64,000 nucleotides of DNA from Mixophyes australis (GCA_036250195.1 JAVHZZ010000011.1:50847311-50911310), one strand, 5' to 3'; shown: positions 1 to 12,824, counted from the first letter of the stretch. Notes: a model not told the origin generated them from the sequence alone. Numbers and translations are program-made.

Positions 1-1654
1 AAAATGGATTCTTACCTTTTTAATCAATACATATACAAAATGACATATCAGCACAACCAAAAATAGTTTATTTAGATGTTGATAGGATCACTGGGGTTCC
101 ATATCATGGTCTAGCACCAACGTTCAATCATTTCTCAGATGCAGCCATTCACGTTATCTTTTTATAAACCTTTGACAATAAACGTATATTATGCATCTCC
201 TGATCCACTAGTCTTGGAAAATTTGACGTAGAAACATACAGAGCTTTAGGACTTGACTTTTTATTTCATTTGCATTTAATCATATTCCGTATCTTTATTC
301 CACATTAAAGACTAAGCAAAAGACACTTGGCTTTAATATATATAAAAGATTGTATTCCTGAGCTAAACAATATACAATAACTGGAGTGTCTATACATAAC
401 TAAATATATCCACCACATTCTGTTCTCTTTCCCTCTGCTGCAACAAGTTACCATGTTAGGAGAAAGGTGTTTGTCTATTATAACAGACACAATTGCAAAA
501 TTTGCGCTAAACCATAGTAACTTATAAGACGTTTGGTTTCATTGTTTAACTCACACTAAACATTTATTTAGTTGACAAATTTGAACAGAACATCAGCAAC
601 CAATTTGCTATTAGATTTTTACTTTTTAATAAATAAACCCTAAAGAGTGAGCAGTATTATGGCATACTTGCTTTGCAAAAATGCAACAATGTGGATTGGT
701 GTATTTATACACAGGGTCATGGTCATGATGTCACAACAGCTCAATTGCTTGTAGTCTCTTTTTTGGACCTATAGCAGATTGCAGGACACTGTTCTGACAA
801 TGTGAGAGGGGGTTTCAGGGGCTGTCTGTAGTGGAGTGGATAAATACTACTTTTTTAACAGTGGAATATCAGCTTACCAATGCCTCTCAAATGTATCTAG
901 GCAAAATCAGGACACAATAAGCCCAGCCCCCGATCTCTACAAGCCAAGTCCACACTTCACACAAACCACACCCCATTCCAACCAATCATGACTTCTTCAC
1001 AGTGAAGTCATGTCCACTTATCCATAACCCCCACCCTTTTTGGGGTCAACGAATCGGGACAGTTGAAGTTATGAGTTTATGCAGAAAAATAGATTTAACT
1101 TCATGGTACATTTGACTAATGTGATCATTTCTTTTGTGAGGTTTAGTGGTACTTTAAGGGACCATTAACCCAAAATCTAAAGGGATATAACATTCACATA
1201 CAAATATCTGAGCTTTTTAAAAGTAAAATAAGCAGGTACAGTTCTTTTTTTAAATCAACCATAAAATGCTTTTTTGAATTGCTGCATTTTTTTTTCCAAC
1301 TGCAGTAGTTTATCCTTCATCTAAAAAGCCTATATCCTACAAGTAATATGTTACTTTGTTATGCTACATTGCAGCAAAAAGGCAGCTTAGTAAGCTTATA
1401 AAAGAAATGGAAAAGCTGCAAGTTTGAAAGGTAAATGTAAAATCATAATGGTTTATGCTAACTATTGTAGGACATGTTGGCTACAGTAATTGTACATGTT
1501 GAAACAGGTTGGCTATATTTACTGAAAATCCCCTAGGCCAACAAAATATGTTAGAAAAATGATACAGTGCAATTTCTTGATCACAAAATCTTGCTACATA
1601 AACACTTTTACGGTGAGAGAATATAACCAAATATCAGCAGGTGTGATTACTGCA

Positions 1655-1705
1655 TACGGGGTGCGGAATTAGTGGCGCTATAAAAATAAATGGTGATGAT
1701 GAAGT
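1655..1705 (+). repeat. Dispersed-repeat 3' tail (gcggaattagtggcgctat type)
   Basis: The motif gcggaattagtggcgctat, followed by an A-rich stretch and gatgatga, recurs at 9790-9850 as gcggaatcagtggcgctat plus a (gat)n tail. It appears in reverse complement at 25743-25800. It looks like the 3' end of a LINE or LINE-derived SINE family ending in a simple repeat. The family name is not assigned. Confidence 0.45.
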
Positions 1706-2106
1706 ATAAATATTGGATGGAGATATAAAGCTGTGGCTCTTTCCAGGTCTTGACTTGCTTCAGTTAGCATGATTGTGAGCTTAAAAACATTATAAATGGT
1801 AAAGCCATGGTGATTTCTTGAATTATATTGTATCGCACAAAAGGCATTGGTGGAATTGAATGTTCTTACAGCCGGCCTAATAACCTGGGGTGATATGGGA
1901 AAATAAAGCAGATTCATTTTAGTTGGGAGTAAATATTCATAAATAGACAGTATTGTTTTAAAAAAATAATCTAAAAATACCCATACATTCCAAGCTATAT
2001 TGTGGTTGAGTTTGCCATAGCTGGATTATCCATTAACAATCTAGGCACCTGCCTAGGGCCCAGATTACTCTTACTCATTATTATGATTTTTATTTTGACA
2101 CACTAA

Positions 2107-2531
2107 GTACTTCATTTAGAGTCGGACGCAAAGTCAGTTTTAGGCGCATCCAACAAAAAAACACTATCACGCATGTGCAGAAAGCACCATATCCGCCTGC
2201 ATCTTGGACGCAATTAACACTTGCGACAGCTTGCGGCTTACTAGGAGAGTAAGGGAGGAATGCAGAATTGTGAAGGCGTGACCATGTAAATAAATCCTAG
2301 TTGCAGTAAGGCACAGACGCAACACACGCCAAAAAAGGGCTAAAGCTGTGCGTCAGGAATTAGGTGGCGCAAGCTGTTAGCTAGCTGCACGAACTGCTCG
2401 CAGCTCGGTAGGGTATTATGAGTGGGATGCGACTGGGATTGCTTGCCACTCGTAATACCCTACCAAACTGCGGCACACTCCCACTCCTACACTTCTTAAA
2501 CGAACTTTGCTTCCGACTCTAAATGAGGTCC
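2107..2531. mobile_element. PIF/Harbinger-like MITE
   Basis: Terminal inverted repeats of about 27 bp bracket this 425-bp element. The core TCATTTAGAGTCGGA is at 2112-2126, and its complement TCCGACTCTAAATGA is at 2512-2526. The ends are flanked by the 3-bp duplication TAA (2104-2106 and 2532-2534), typical of PIF/Harbinger. There is no coding capacity. An internal inverted pair (ggtagggtattatgagtgg / ccactcgtaataccctacc) lies at about 2408-2465. The superfamily call rests on duplication length only. Confidence 0.65.
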
Positions 2532-3536
2532 TAAGGGTGGGAAGGGGGCTCAAACCAGTATTTTTTTCCTAGGGTCCCATTGGGTCTTCATTTGGCTCTA
2601 GCAGCAGCTACTTTGTGGCAGTTAAAAAGCAGGGACATAATAGGTGAACTTTTGAAACCATTTACAATAACGGTAATCAATAGAATGTTATATTATAAAG
2701 CAGAGTTTGCATAAAATCTTAATTTCCTGCATCCTGTGTGTCCAGTTGTTAAAAAGGTTGTGGCTTAAAAAAGGAGAGGTGCTCATCAACAGGACAGCGG
2801 CCTTGCACTTTTGACCGTTAAGAAACACATTGAGAAAAATAGCTAAATCATAGGATGTACATTTTATTAGTGTTGGAGCCTTACATGTTCTCTGTGAATT
2901 TAATATTATTATTTTTAACCCAGAGTGTTCTTCATCAATACCCAATAATATATGTTTATTTCCTGCATAATTATATTGCTTTACGTCAGCGGTATAGATG
3001 TATAAATGTTTCAACCAGTGCAAAACAACAATAAAAATACTATGACATATCTAAGGACCACTTAGACACAAAATTGAAATTACATTATACTGCAGCTCTG
3101 TAAAAAACAAAGAATTATCTGTAGACCGTGTATTCTCCTCCCACTTCTTTAAGACAGTGTCCTTATTGGATCTGATACATGTCAAAAATCTGAGACCGTT
3201 GACAACACAGGGTTTGGTTTCTCCTTGTCTATGAATCAGCCAATCCCTTCTGTGCAATTCTAAAGCAAGTCTGCTTAGCAGTCACTGTCTGCCTATTTAG
3301 TTAGAGGAGTACCTCCCTACTAATATGGGAAACTACTACAGAGGAGTGAAAGCATGGTGGACATATTATGTTAAGTAGAAACATATTTCATGTTTATTTT
3401 CTAACACAATAATATACAGCCTTTGATGAAGTAATGTCAAATAATAACTTTACGTGGCCTTTAAGCACTAAACATTGAGATCTACTTTGTTCTTAGTAAT
3501 ATTGGTGTTATAAAAATGTTTATACTTCTCTTTTAG

Positions 3537-3629
3537 TGGAAAACAGATACATGATGAAAGATCTCACAACTGATTGGTCTCAACCAAATGACTCATTTGG
3601 AAGATTCAGCTCTCTCTTTAATGTGAAAG
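3537..3629 (+). CDS. Unidentified host gene, exon a (first in window)
   Basis: This is a 93-bp internal exon preceded by a pyrimidine tract and ttttag and followed by gtaacc. It begins with the last two bases of a codon and ends with one base of the next (phase 1 to phase 1). Only that frame is open; the other two contain TGA. The visible peptide includes WSQPNDSFGRFSSLF, rich in Ser, Asn and aromatics, which suggests a disordered linker. Its length is a multiple of three, so it could be skipped without breaking the frame. No domain is recognised. It joins in phase to the next exon at 5809. The call rests on splice signals, frame and phase; homology could not be tested. Confidence 0.65.
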
Positions 3630-3693
3630 GTAACCAACATTATTCCTGTTGATCTGTATTTTTTTTGCATTATTTTCTTTTCTTTAGTTTATT

Positions 3694-3700
3694 CTACTAT

Positions 3701-3738
<38 letters not shown>

Positions 3739-3749
3739 TTACTACTAAT
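3694..3749 (+). repeat. (TAC)n trinucleotide microsatellite
   Basis: A nearly pure run of tac/act triplets lies just inside the intron after the first visible exon, degrading at its 3' side to ttctattactacta. Confidence 0.9.
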
Positions 3750-3977
3750 AATGATGGTGAAATGTCAGATTTTTCACTTTAGCCATCTATTTGTGTAGCC
3801 AAAGTAGACAATGACCCTGTTGCCCGACATTCAAGTTGTATGATTGGCCCAAGTGTGGCAAGCTTAAAATGCAAATACATTTTTTTTCTGATGATCAAAG
3901 AAGGTAGAATGTGACTATTTTTAAAAAAATGTAGAGAATATGTGAATGAATGTTTTCGCTATCATGATGAAGATTCA

Positions 3978-4294
3978 GGGCCTAATTGTGAGTTAGTAGC
4001 AAAGCAAAGAAAATGAGCAAATTTGCACCTGAACAAACCTTATTACAATGTAAGTGGTACCAATTGACTTACCTTTTTGCACACAAGGAAAATACTGGCT
4101 GTTTTTCATGTAGCACACAAACACTTCATAGCTTTATGTTTCCACTGAATAATGTTGATCTAGGACATGCCTTATTCCAACTATAAATCTGTCCCTACAT
4201 TTTAAATTTACCTCCCCCTCCAATGCAACATGGTTTTGCCATGGTGCAAATTTACACCTTTTCTTTGCTTTGCTCCTAACTCAAAATCAGGCCC
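3978..4294. mobile_element. MITE, GGGCCT-ended family, copy 1
   Basis: This 317-bp element has inverted ends: GGGCCTAATTGTGAGTTAG on the left and CTAACTCAAAATCAGGCCC on the right. The gcaaagcaaag / ctttgctttgc motif lies just inside. A related copy is at 7792-8118 and a third at 30275-30572. There is no open frame. Confidence 0.7.
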
Positions 4295-5808
4295 TTAGTG
4301 GTTATGTTCAGTAAAATATTTGCTAAGGGCACAATGAATATAACAATGAAAGTACAATTACAATAATCATAAAATGTATTTTATATTATTCAATTTAAAT
4401 TAAATATTGTGTTAAAAATTACATTTTATTGGATATATTTAAAATAAGTATGTGGCAGCCAGTTTCAGCAATGACACTATCACAAAGCCATATTAAGATG
4501 ACTTAACAAAGGTTTTATAGCCAAAACCACTTGCCATGGTATAATGTGCAAATTACAAGTTTCTGAAAACTTCACTACAAAATTGCACATTATATTATGT
4601 ATTAACACAATGTACCTTTTCGACTCAGACTCTATTTCTAGCACCCAACACTTTTAATTTTCTGTCTGTAAAGAAGCTATTCTTCATCATGTTTCAGTTG
4701 ATGTAATTTAATTCAATTTGCAAAAATAATGTGCTTTTATGAAAATATAGCACGCACTTATTTATCTAGCACTTTATAGCTAATGAAATACATTGTTTGG
4801 GCTCTTCTTCTAACAAAATGGTTGCTTCCCACAGCCCTGATTAATTGCTTTGCTAGTAAATATCAGAGGATTACAGCTATGTATTTTAAAAATTGCAGGA
4901 TTAACTGCAATTACATTTAAAACTATAGTATAATTATTAGTTAAAATGTCCTTTTTTAACAGTGAAATATAATATAAATTACAGCAAAATATTCTGTAGG
5001 CATTGCTGAATAAGTCTATTTTCTAACCAAGCTTTATTAAAAGTTATTGCAGTTTAATAGTGAAACAAAAGTTTTCCTGTTATAACCTTCACTTTTTTGC
5101 AGTCAGCCTATGTCTATAGTGTAGTTCTCAAGTATCCAGGTTGTGGGAGAGTTTAGTACAATGTTAGTTTTAACTTTTTAACTGCTGAGACTTTTTAGTA
5201 ACTGAAAGACCAATTGGAGTATGACCTAAGGCTGTAGACTGTACAAATCTTATTTAAAGTGCACATGTCACATGTAAACAATAGAAGCAGCCATTTTGTT
5301 GCCTGAACAAAATGGATGTTGTGTTGAAAGTGTAGTATAGGTGTAGTAGTTCCATGTTAGCTGAGTAAACTTGACTGTAATGAGCAGTGCACACTGAGCA
5401 CATTTGGTTATAGGGATTTTATTAAGGGTCATGTATCACGAAAATAATACATGAACAGAGGCCAGGGGTGGACAGATTAATTTGAAGACCAGCACTATGC
5501 ATATATATTATTTAATATGTTAACTAAAGATTATGGCCAAAGACAAACAAAAATTAAAAGCAAAATCAATTTAATTTAATGATAGATCTCTTTGAAATAG
5601 TTTGACATTTCCATTCAAATGCTAATCCCTTAAATATCAGCATATTTTTTTTGAGTTAATGTTTAAGAAAATGCCATCCTCTTCAAGGAGATTAACTGCT
5701 ATCATTAAAACTTATTATTATATTAGAAAGTGATCTGTGACAAAGAAATAACTTACACTTATGTTTTGGTTCTTTCATTTGAAATTCTATCTTTATTTTC
5801 TATAGCAG

Positions 5809-5895
5809 GTGGTCGACAGTCGTTCCAGCCTTCTCCTGTGCGTAACTTAGCAGAGAGCAATGCTTCAAGCTTAAACAGCATCTATGGAAACAAAG
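5809..5895 (+). CDS. Unidentified host gene, exon b
   Basis: This 87-bp exon lies between acceptor ttctatagcag and donor ggtataat and is phase 1 at both sides. Joined to the previous exon it continues the open frame; the peptide includes RQSFQPSPVRNLAES and SSLNSIYGNK. The acceptor is a tandem NAGNAG (tag then cag, three bases apart), so an isoform with one extra Ala could arise from 5806. Ser/Pro/Asn-rich composition suggests disordered sequence; RQSFQPSPVR resembles a phosphorylatable linker, which is inference. Symmetric phase means it can be skipped in frame. No family recognised. Confidence 0.68.
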
Positions 5896-7496
5896 GTATA
5901 ATGACTGGCTACAAAAATTATTGATATACCTCTTCCTATTTTTAATTGCGTATTGATAAGAGGCATGATTTGACATTACATATAGTATATTCCTCATAAT
6001 GTGGCCATTACACAATGCATCTATATTATTTATTTGAGACTGTGTGTCCAGTGTTATACAGGCAACTCCAATTTATCAGGAATGTCACACTCACCCAAAT
6101 CAGATGTCTATAATCAGATGATAAAAAGGAAAAAGCTTCAAATTAAACTAAACTAAGAAAATTAATTTGACATGTTATGGAGTAATGACTCCTGATACCT
6201 ATAAATATTTTCTAACCCCCCCCTTAAGTATTTAAGTGTTAACTAAGTACCTATCATCTCTAAATGTTTATCTAGTACCACTTTATTACATTCCAAAGCC
6301 CTCCTATGTTTTTGTATATAATTTATTCTTAAACTTTACCAATGTTAAATTTTTTTAATATAAGTTAAATACAATGGGCTGAAGTACCCTTTAACTTCTC
6401 TACACGTACATGTACTATTGTGTGTTCATAGTTACAAAGCCCCTTTAGAGTGCAAATAAGCCTAATTTTTACAATTGCACCCCAGATGGTTTTAAATTGG
6501 ACATTTAGTAGGAAGCTGATTGTGTTCCACAATGTCTTCATTGTTCTAGACTTGCGTTTAAGTGCACTGAAAAGCAATGAAAGTGAAAAAAAATGAAAAC
6601 CACCAAACTGTCAGGTGAATGGAGCACATCATCTTGACATACATACTAACATTCCTGATAGAAAAACTGCATGGATTAGGCAACACCCCAATCCACAACA
6701 CTCCCCCCAAATCTGTCCTAAACCCAGGCCATAACACTTTCCCCCTAGGCTACGTGACTATTGTTAGTTGTGCGTTTAATCCTTTACCTCTATGAGCTGA
6801 TAAACAAGAAAATTTGCAAAAAAGAGCAATTAATCATCAGTATTCAAGACCAACTTAGTTTAATGGGGGAGAGGCCAAATATATGAGTCATTCAGAAGCA
6901 GGTTTCTACACTGAGCATGGGAGCTGGCAGAATTAAATTATTTTGCAACATCATCTTGTTGTTTTGTGTTTTTCTTAGAAAATAAATTTCATTTCTGTAA
7001 TAAGTGTTTGCAGGAAATGTCCAAATATTTATATTTTTTTAATTTTGTGTGTCATTGTATTGTCTGTGCTTTATATTGTGCATTGCTCAATTCACAAAAT
7101 AATAACTGCATGTTATAATATTATTATCTGTCTATTGCACGTTTATTGCTTGGTACAATGTAATATTAAGATCTGCTTAATTTGTACACAATGTAATAAC
7201 TAGCTTTTCATGTGTGTACTAACCTTTCTCTTAGATCAGATAACATAATAGTAAATCCTCACCAATATTTTTATTTTGTAATTTCCATAGATTTTCCTAT
7301 GCTAAAGTTGAATTGAGCAATTATACTCCTAAAATGCTGGGTATACATCTATATCCATAATTTATGTACCCATAATAATAAGAAACAAAATGCAACAAAA
7401 TCATAGTGGAAAAAAATCCTATAGAGATATTAATTAAATAAAAGTTTAGCTTTTGTCTGCAGATTAATTCTCAAAAGTTAGCACCTCTTCTTATAG
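5896..7496 (+). other. Intron between exons b and c
   Basis: An AT-rich intron with no recognisable repeat or exon. A short C run at about 6222 and scattered poly-A/T tracts are the only visible features. Confidence 0.6.
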
Positions 7497-7580
7497 GATC
7501 TTACAGAATGTGGGACGCTTCTCCCCTCCCGGCCCAAGACGACACTGCCACCTATTCAGCCTCGACCTTTGCTCAGAAAG
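7497..7580 (+). CDS. Unidentified host gene, exon c
   Basis: This 84-bp exon lies between acceptor cttcttatag and donor gtattact, phase 1 at both ends. The peptide includes SYRMWDASPLPAQDD followed by a Thr/Ser-rich stretch ending FAQK. It is GC-richer than its surroundings, as expected for coding sequence. Its frame joins exon b upstream and exon d at 12287. Like its neighbours it encodes about 28-31 residues beginning with a Gly codon split by the intron, so the protein is built from short cassettes of similar size. No catalytic or binding domain is recognised. Confidence 0.7.
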
Positions 7581-7791
7581 GTATTACTGCTGGTTCTGGT
7601 GCTAATTTCAATAACTGCTAGTGCTATCTACAGTATAAATCAGAGGGACGATAATCTATTGGGACACTCCACCTTGTGATCACTCCGTCTTATGATCACT
7701 GCATAAGCTTTCTAGTCGAAATTGCTATCAGTATCTTCTCCTCTGTGGTGTATACTTTAATTTTCTTAGTTCTAAAGAATAAGTTCTGCAG

Positions 7792-8118
7792 CTAGGGTCT
7801 GCTTCATTAAGGAAAGGAAAGCAAAAAAATGAGTAACTTTGCACCTTGGCAAAGCCATGTTGCATTGAAGGGGGAGCTCAATTTAAAATATGATGGCAGA
7901 TTTACAGTTGGGAGAGGGCATATCCTAGATCAATTTTAAATTTCAGGGTAAAAATAAAGCTATCAAGTATTTGTGTGCTACATGAAAAAAACAGCCAGTA
8001 TTTAACTTATGTGCAAAATAATACACTAATTTGCACCCTTGGCATTGTAACATAGTTTTGTCCAGGAGAAAACTTACTCATTTATTTGCCTTACTTTCCT
8101 TAATGAATCAGGCCCCTA
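7792..8118. mobile_element. MITE, GGGCCT-ended family, copy 2
   Basis: Inverted ends CTAGGG...TTCATTAAGGAAAG and CTTTCCTTAATGAA...CCCTAG bracket 327 bp. Interior words (gcaccttggcaaagccatgttgca, and the tagcacac-type motif near the middle) match the copy at 3978-4294. No coding capacity. Confidence 0.65.
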
Positions 8119-9589
8119 GTGTTTCTCAATAAAGCAGTAATCAACTCTATAAAAGTGCATTCTTGTCAGCATCAGAAATACACGGGAGGGGGATATGAGA
8201 ACAAGCTTTATTATTTGTTATGTTGCTGATAACAGCATGACACTTAGGAAAGCTTATTTTTACTCTCATATAACATTGAATGTGTACAGTTCATAGAGGC
8301 CAAATGATTTTCAAAGGGCCATTTGCTACATTTCTGCCATCAAACAAAATGTGAGCAACACAGTTTAAAAAGGGGATGTTGATATGTACTGTACATTGGT
8401 CTAAAGCTCATGCGGTTTTCTAGTCAGCCACTGTGTAGTGTCTCTCAATATTTATCTGAAATCAAAGGCAGTAGATCGAGGTAATAATGGTCCCAATCAT
8501 ATATATCCATTAATGTGTCAATGATTACAATCTGCTGCTGACTATTTTTCCCTCAAAGCACATTAGATTTTTCCAATCCGGTAGTAAAGAAGTGCCAATA
8601 AAATATGTAAAATACAGGTCACGTTAACACATTGTCTTAATAGATAAGTAATGCTGTAGCCGCTACAGGACCACGGGCAGGTGTAGGGGGTTTAATCTGT
8701 AGAACAAAAGGTTACAAGTAAGGTAAGTGAAGGTGATAGGGAGCGCTTCTGCTTGTGTGCAGTCACTGTCATTGTGAGTCTATATGTCAGATTCAGTCTG
8801 TGTATCAGTCTGTCCGTGTCATTCTGTGTGTTGATCAGTGTCAAATAATTTATTTTTCTAAATTAAAACTGACATATTAATAAAAGTAATTTAATAGGTT
8901 TATATGGCCTATCTAGTATTAAAAACATAATGTTATTTTTAAAATGGTTTATTTTGCCTGGTTGGAGAAAAAAAACACATACAGAACCCAATCAAAGTTT
9001 AGGTAAAACAGTCTAATATAGGAGGAAAAACCACTAAAAAGCAAACAAACTTGACATAGAGATGAGGATAAAATTGTCAGGAAAATGGCAACTGTGTAAA
9101 AGCAGTCATGTAAAAATAAACAACCAAGCATTTTTGAAGAGGTATGAGAGGAGAGAAAGAAGAGACAGGCAATGGAAAAGGATAATAAGATAGGGTGAAA
9201 AACAAGGAGGGGAGGAGAAGAAGAAAGGAGACGGAGGTAGGGAATGAAGAAGGAGATGGAGGAGCCTTAGGAGAAGAGGAGGAGAGAATAATTCCAACTT
9301 AGAGCAGAAGAAAAAGTTAAGATGGAAGCTGAGTTAAATGATGCATGTTATTATATAATGCCTAAGGTTCCAATGTTTTACAGAATTGTTTTGCCAAGTT
9401 ATTAACAATAGGCCACATACATTCCATAGGATAAAAAAAACATACATTTTTAGTAAGTTGATTTAAAATAAAATATATGTTTTCTTCCCTACCTGTTCAG
9501 CTAAGAGAATGACCTTGTTTTAGCGCACTCAATTTTATAAACATCAAATGTAAACAGCACAATTTCCCTTCTGAAGGCCCATAGTTCAT

Positions 9590-10760
9590 CCAACATGTGG
9601 AAGGGGTGGTATATAGGAGGAACAGTGTCTGACTGGGGTATGAAGGGCCCACTGGGGGACTGCAACGCTAGGCGCCCACCACAGGGGGTGTGGCCAGCCA
9701 TCATAGAGGCTAGATCAGACACTGGATGGGGAGTAGTCAGCCCACAAAGGACAGCTTGCACCATAGTGTGATGTGAATGAGTTCTCTGTACAGTGCTGCG
9801 GAATCAGTGGCGCTATATAAATAAATGGTGATGATGATGATGATAGTGTAGTATATAAAGCATGCAGTGTGTATATAAAGAATACACAGTCTTGACCTGC
9901 CCCTTAGATTGGGCATAACAGTCACCAAAAATCGGGATTGTCTGGCTTCTTAGGTTGTGGCTTGTATGGATCCTGGAATGTTGGGGGCCCTATTTGGAAA
10001 AAAAAATGGGTACATTTAGAAAATTACAACCAGCCCCGATGTTAAATCAATAGGAACCACAATTAATACTTAGGCCTTCCTCCAGCCCCAACATTAAAGT
10101 AATAGTATTCCCATTTAATAAATAAACCTATTTCCCTCCCTCCAGACAGCCCCAGCAATAAATTAATAGCATTTACGTATAATAAATATACCTATTTCCC
10201 ACAATTGTCACTGTCATTAAATATTTCATATTCATATTTAATAAATAGACCTCAAGCTCCTCAAACTCAGCCCCGCATTCAATTAATAGCGCCCAAACCA
10301 CCCCATCTTAAATTAATAGTCCCCAATATAAAATTAAATTGCCCCACCATCACCCTACAAACAAAATCATCACACACACATTACTGTGCCCCTTCATCAC
10401 CATGCGGGGCCTCCTTATGATCACACTGTGCCCTCCATGCTGCTTTTGCTCCCTCCTTCTCCAGGAACCCCTTCATCACCCTGTGCCACGCTGATTTGGC
10501 CCCCTTCACACTCTGCCATGCTGACCTGGCTCCCCTTCACACTCTGCCCAGACTCGGGTCCCTGCACCTGCGCGTTAGTGTGGTTACCCAAAATGTTGCT
10601 GCTGTCGGAAGTGTAGGGAACCAGGTGTTCGGTAAGCTCCACCCTAACAACAGAGGGGGTGGAGCTTAAACCTGGCGGTGCCTACTGGTGGTTAGCCTGG
10701 CTGCCCGGCAGGCCAGGAGGAAGGCTAGCATTGGAGAGAATCAAATCTCCCTGTTTGATG
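9590..10760 (-). repeat. Copy of non-autonomous repeat family, reverse orientation
   Basis: Three blocks are shared with other parts of the window. The ggtatgaagggcccac...gggtgtggcc block matches 27060-27120. The cctggaatgttgggggccc and tttggaaaaaaa block matches 27340-27380 and, reversed, 56415-56450. The run of short 'aataaattaatagccccca' phrases matches, reversed, 55930-56380. The family appears to be the one bounded by CAGGGCCGGACTGG ends at 50532-57189. A LINE/SINE tail with (gat)n sits inside at 9790-9850. Confidence 0.55.
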
Positions 10761-11239
10761 TATTGGTATGCAAGCAGAATGAGCAGGATTTCGTCTCTAC
10801 AATGCCAACTTTTCTCCTCTATGTCAGCCCTTCTATTGCTTATCACTGATCAGGAGAGCTGACATAGACGAAAGGTACTGGCCTAGGGTTGATAACACTG
10901 TCCATACTTGCTGTTTAGTATATTTGTGTTCGATACAATGTGATACTTCTCTTGCCAAAAGGGGATAAATCACGTTAATTTATTTAAGAACACAATGGCT
11001 TCCCTTCAATAAATTAATAAATGCAACCCTGATGATTAATTTTAAAAAGTAATATTCAAGCATTAGTCTGGTTAATTATATGATTAGCTAAAATCATCAT
11101 AAATTACTATTCACTAGTCTCAAATGATTGTTAATGTTGAAATGATCTAACTATTATTATTATGGTGGTAGTTCCTGGTAAAATTTTGAGGTTAGAGTGC
11201 CTTCAAGATTTTCCAGTATCTTTCATAAAAATCATATCT

Positions 11240-12121
11240 GGGGGTAAATGTATCAAGGTGCGATTTTGCAAATCCAGCGATTTTCTCTGGAGAGTTAAAA
11301 CTCGCTGATGTATGAAGGTGAGATTTCATGTAAAATCGCCAGAGATGTGTTTCTGTCAAAATCGCTATTTCCAAAATCGATAGAGATCAAAGTCCTGACT
11401 GTTTGCCCCACTAGCTATAAAAGTCTCAAATGTATGAAGCTGTGAATAAGCAAACTCTCCTGAGTTTGCTTTAAAAATCGCCAGATACAACACGCTGCCT
11501 GCTGGCAGTGTGATTAGTAAACACATCACTGTTAGACTGCCTATAGAGCCGGAGGTCCAGAAGCTGTCAAATGTTTAAAAATAGATACAAGTTTTTTTTC
11601 AAAAATGCGTGGGGTCCCCCTGTCTGAGCACCTATTGTGGTTACGAGAAAATCATTGAAAAAATTTGCATGGGGTCCCCCCGATTTTAATATAATCAGCA
11701 ATAGGCAAACCAGCTGGGGTGGGTGGCACTATAGCAGGGGGACACATGGCAGGGGTCCCCCTGCCATAATAACAAACCAACCCCAGGCTGCCAGCGCTGG
11801 GCTGGATTCCCTAGTTAGTGGGGTCCGCCAAAAAAAATGAGCTGGCCCCCACCCTAGGAATAACCAGCCCAGTGCTGAAAGCACTAGGGCTCTAGGCAGT
11901 GTAACAGTGATGTGTTTACTAAACACGCAGCTAGATGAAGACAACACAGGAGAGTTAGCTAAAAATGGGAGTGTTCGATATATCAGCAAATCGCCAGAGA
12001 TGACCAGCGAATTTTAAGATCAGAATAAAAATCGCAGTTTAATACATCTGGCGACTTGTGGACTAAATTTTGAGGCGATTTTAAAATGCTAAAAAAATCA
12101 GATCTTGATACATTTACCCCC
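11240..12121. mobile_element. 882-bp MITE with GGGGGTAAATGTATCAAG ends
   Basis: The left end gggggtaaatgtatcaag (11240-11257) is the exact inverse of cttgatacatttaccccc at the right (12104-12121). A second inverted pair lies inside: a gtaaacacatcactgtta-type word at about 11518 and its inverse (taacagtgatgtgtttac) at about 11900. The element is therefore a nested foldback. The MITE at 50265-50440 has related ends (AAATGTATCAAGCTGAGA). No transposase fragment is visible. Confidence 0.7.
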
Positions 12122-12286
12122 TGGTGTTCATTCTAATCTTCCTTCTATTTCACCTCTTTCATATGAGATGTCAAACAATAAATTGAAAAATCTATTTTGC
12201 TGTTCCAGGTTTCAATTGCAGTCGAATGACCTGTTCGGTACCTCATAGCCATAAATATATTTAAATGTTTTTGTATTTTATTCTAG

Positions 12287-12379
12287 GCACCAGTCAATTA
12301 CCATCTTACCAGTTTCAATCCACTGTAACAACCACAGAGGCCACCAGTCAACAAGATAGCAATCCATTTAACATGAATG
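12287..12379 (+). CDS. Unidentified host gene, exon d
   Basis: This 93-bp exon lies between acceptor tttattctag and donor gtacattt, phase 1 at both sides. The peptide starts GTSQLPSYQFQSTV and ends QQDSNPFNMN; the middle is Thr/Ser/Gln-rich. It contains an Asn-Pro-Phe tripeptide, the core of the ligand for EH-domain endocytic adaptors; a single NPF is weak evidence of that role. The exon fits the size and phase of exons a-c. No family recognised. Confidence 0.7.
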
Positions 12380-12517
12380 GTACATTTTTTATATGATTCA
12401 ACTATGATTTATTATCATACATGGTATTGCTACTGCTACTTTGAGCCTGATTCTAAGTACATGTCAACTGCATACCCAGTAATGTTTGTGCATATGTGTG
12501 TATGTGCTAGTGCATAT

Positions 12518-12522
<5 letters not shown>

Positions 12523-12581
<59 letters not shown>
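12523..12581. repeat. (TA)n microsatellite, left of hAT MITE
   Basis: A TA dinucleotide run ends directly at the CAGGGGCG end of the MITE at 12582. It resumes after the MITE, so the transposon landed inside, or next to, the microsatellite. Confidence 0.9.
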
Positions 12582-12584
<3 letters not shown>

Positions 12585-12814
12585 GGGCGCAAGCAGGATT
12601 TTTTTAAAAAAAAAACAGAGAGAGCAGCTCCGTTTAGGCAGCACTGTACTATACAGCAGCCGCGGCGCTGACAAAGAGGTGTCCGCGGCGGTACTGTATA
12701 CAATACAGCACCGCCGCGGACGCTTCTTTGACAGTGCCGCGGCTGCTATAAAAGTGCCCCTACATATCGGCACTTTTTTAGCGGAGGGGAAACCCCCCCC
12801 TGCGTGCGCCCCTG
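12582..12814. mobile_element. hAT-type foldback MITE in a TA repeat
   Basis: The ends are CAGGGGCGCAAGCAGG and its near-inverse CCTGCGTGCGCCCCTG. CAGGGGCG ends are typical of hAT elements. The interior is a GC-rich hairpin: 12655-12699 pairs with 12703-12747 over 45 bp with five mismatches and a 3-nt loop. No coding capacity. The 8-bp duplication cannot be resolved because both flanks are TA repeats. Confidence 0.7.
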
Positions 12815-12824
12815 ATATAGATAT

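Larger units (their letters stand above)
1..3536. other. Intronic sequence upstream of first visible exon
   Basis: I see no exon in this AT-rich stretch. The first supported exon begins at 3537 behind a splice acceptor, so earlier exons lie outside the window and this is intron. It contains a Harbinger-like MITE (2107-2531) and a short LINE/SINE-tail motif near 1655-1705. A GC-richer, decayed repeat lies at about 840-1080. Confidence 0.6.
7581..12286 (+). other. Intron between exons c and d
   Basis: A 4.7-kb intron. It carries a MITE (7792-8118), a purine-rich stretch at about 9140-9310, a reverse-oriented copy of the non-autonomous repeat family (about 9590-10760), and a large MITE (11240-12121). 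I see no further exon with splice sites and an open frame in the right phase. A phase-compatible cassette exon could be hidden here. Confidence 0.55.
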
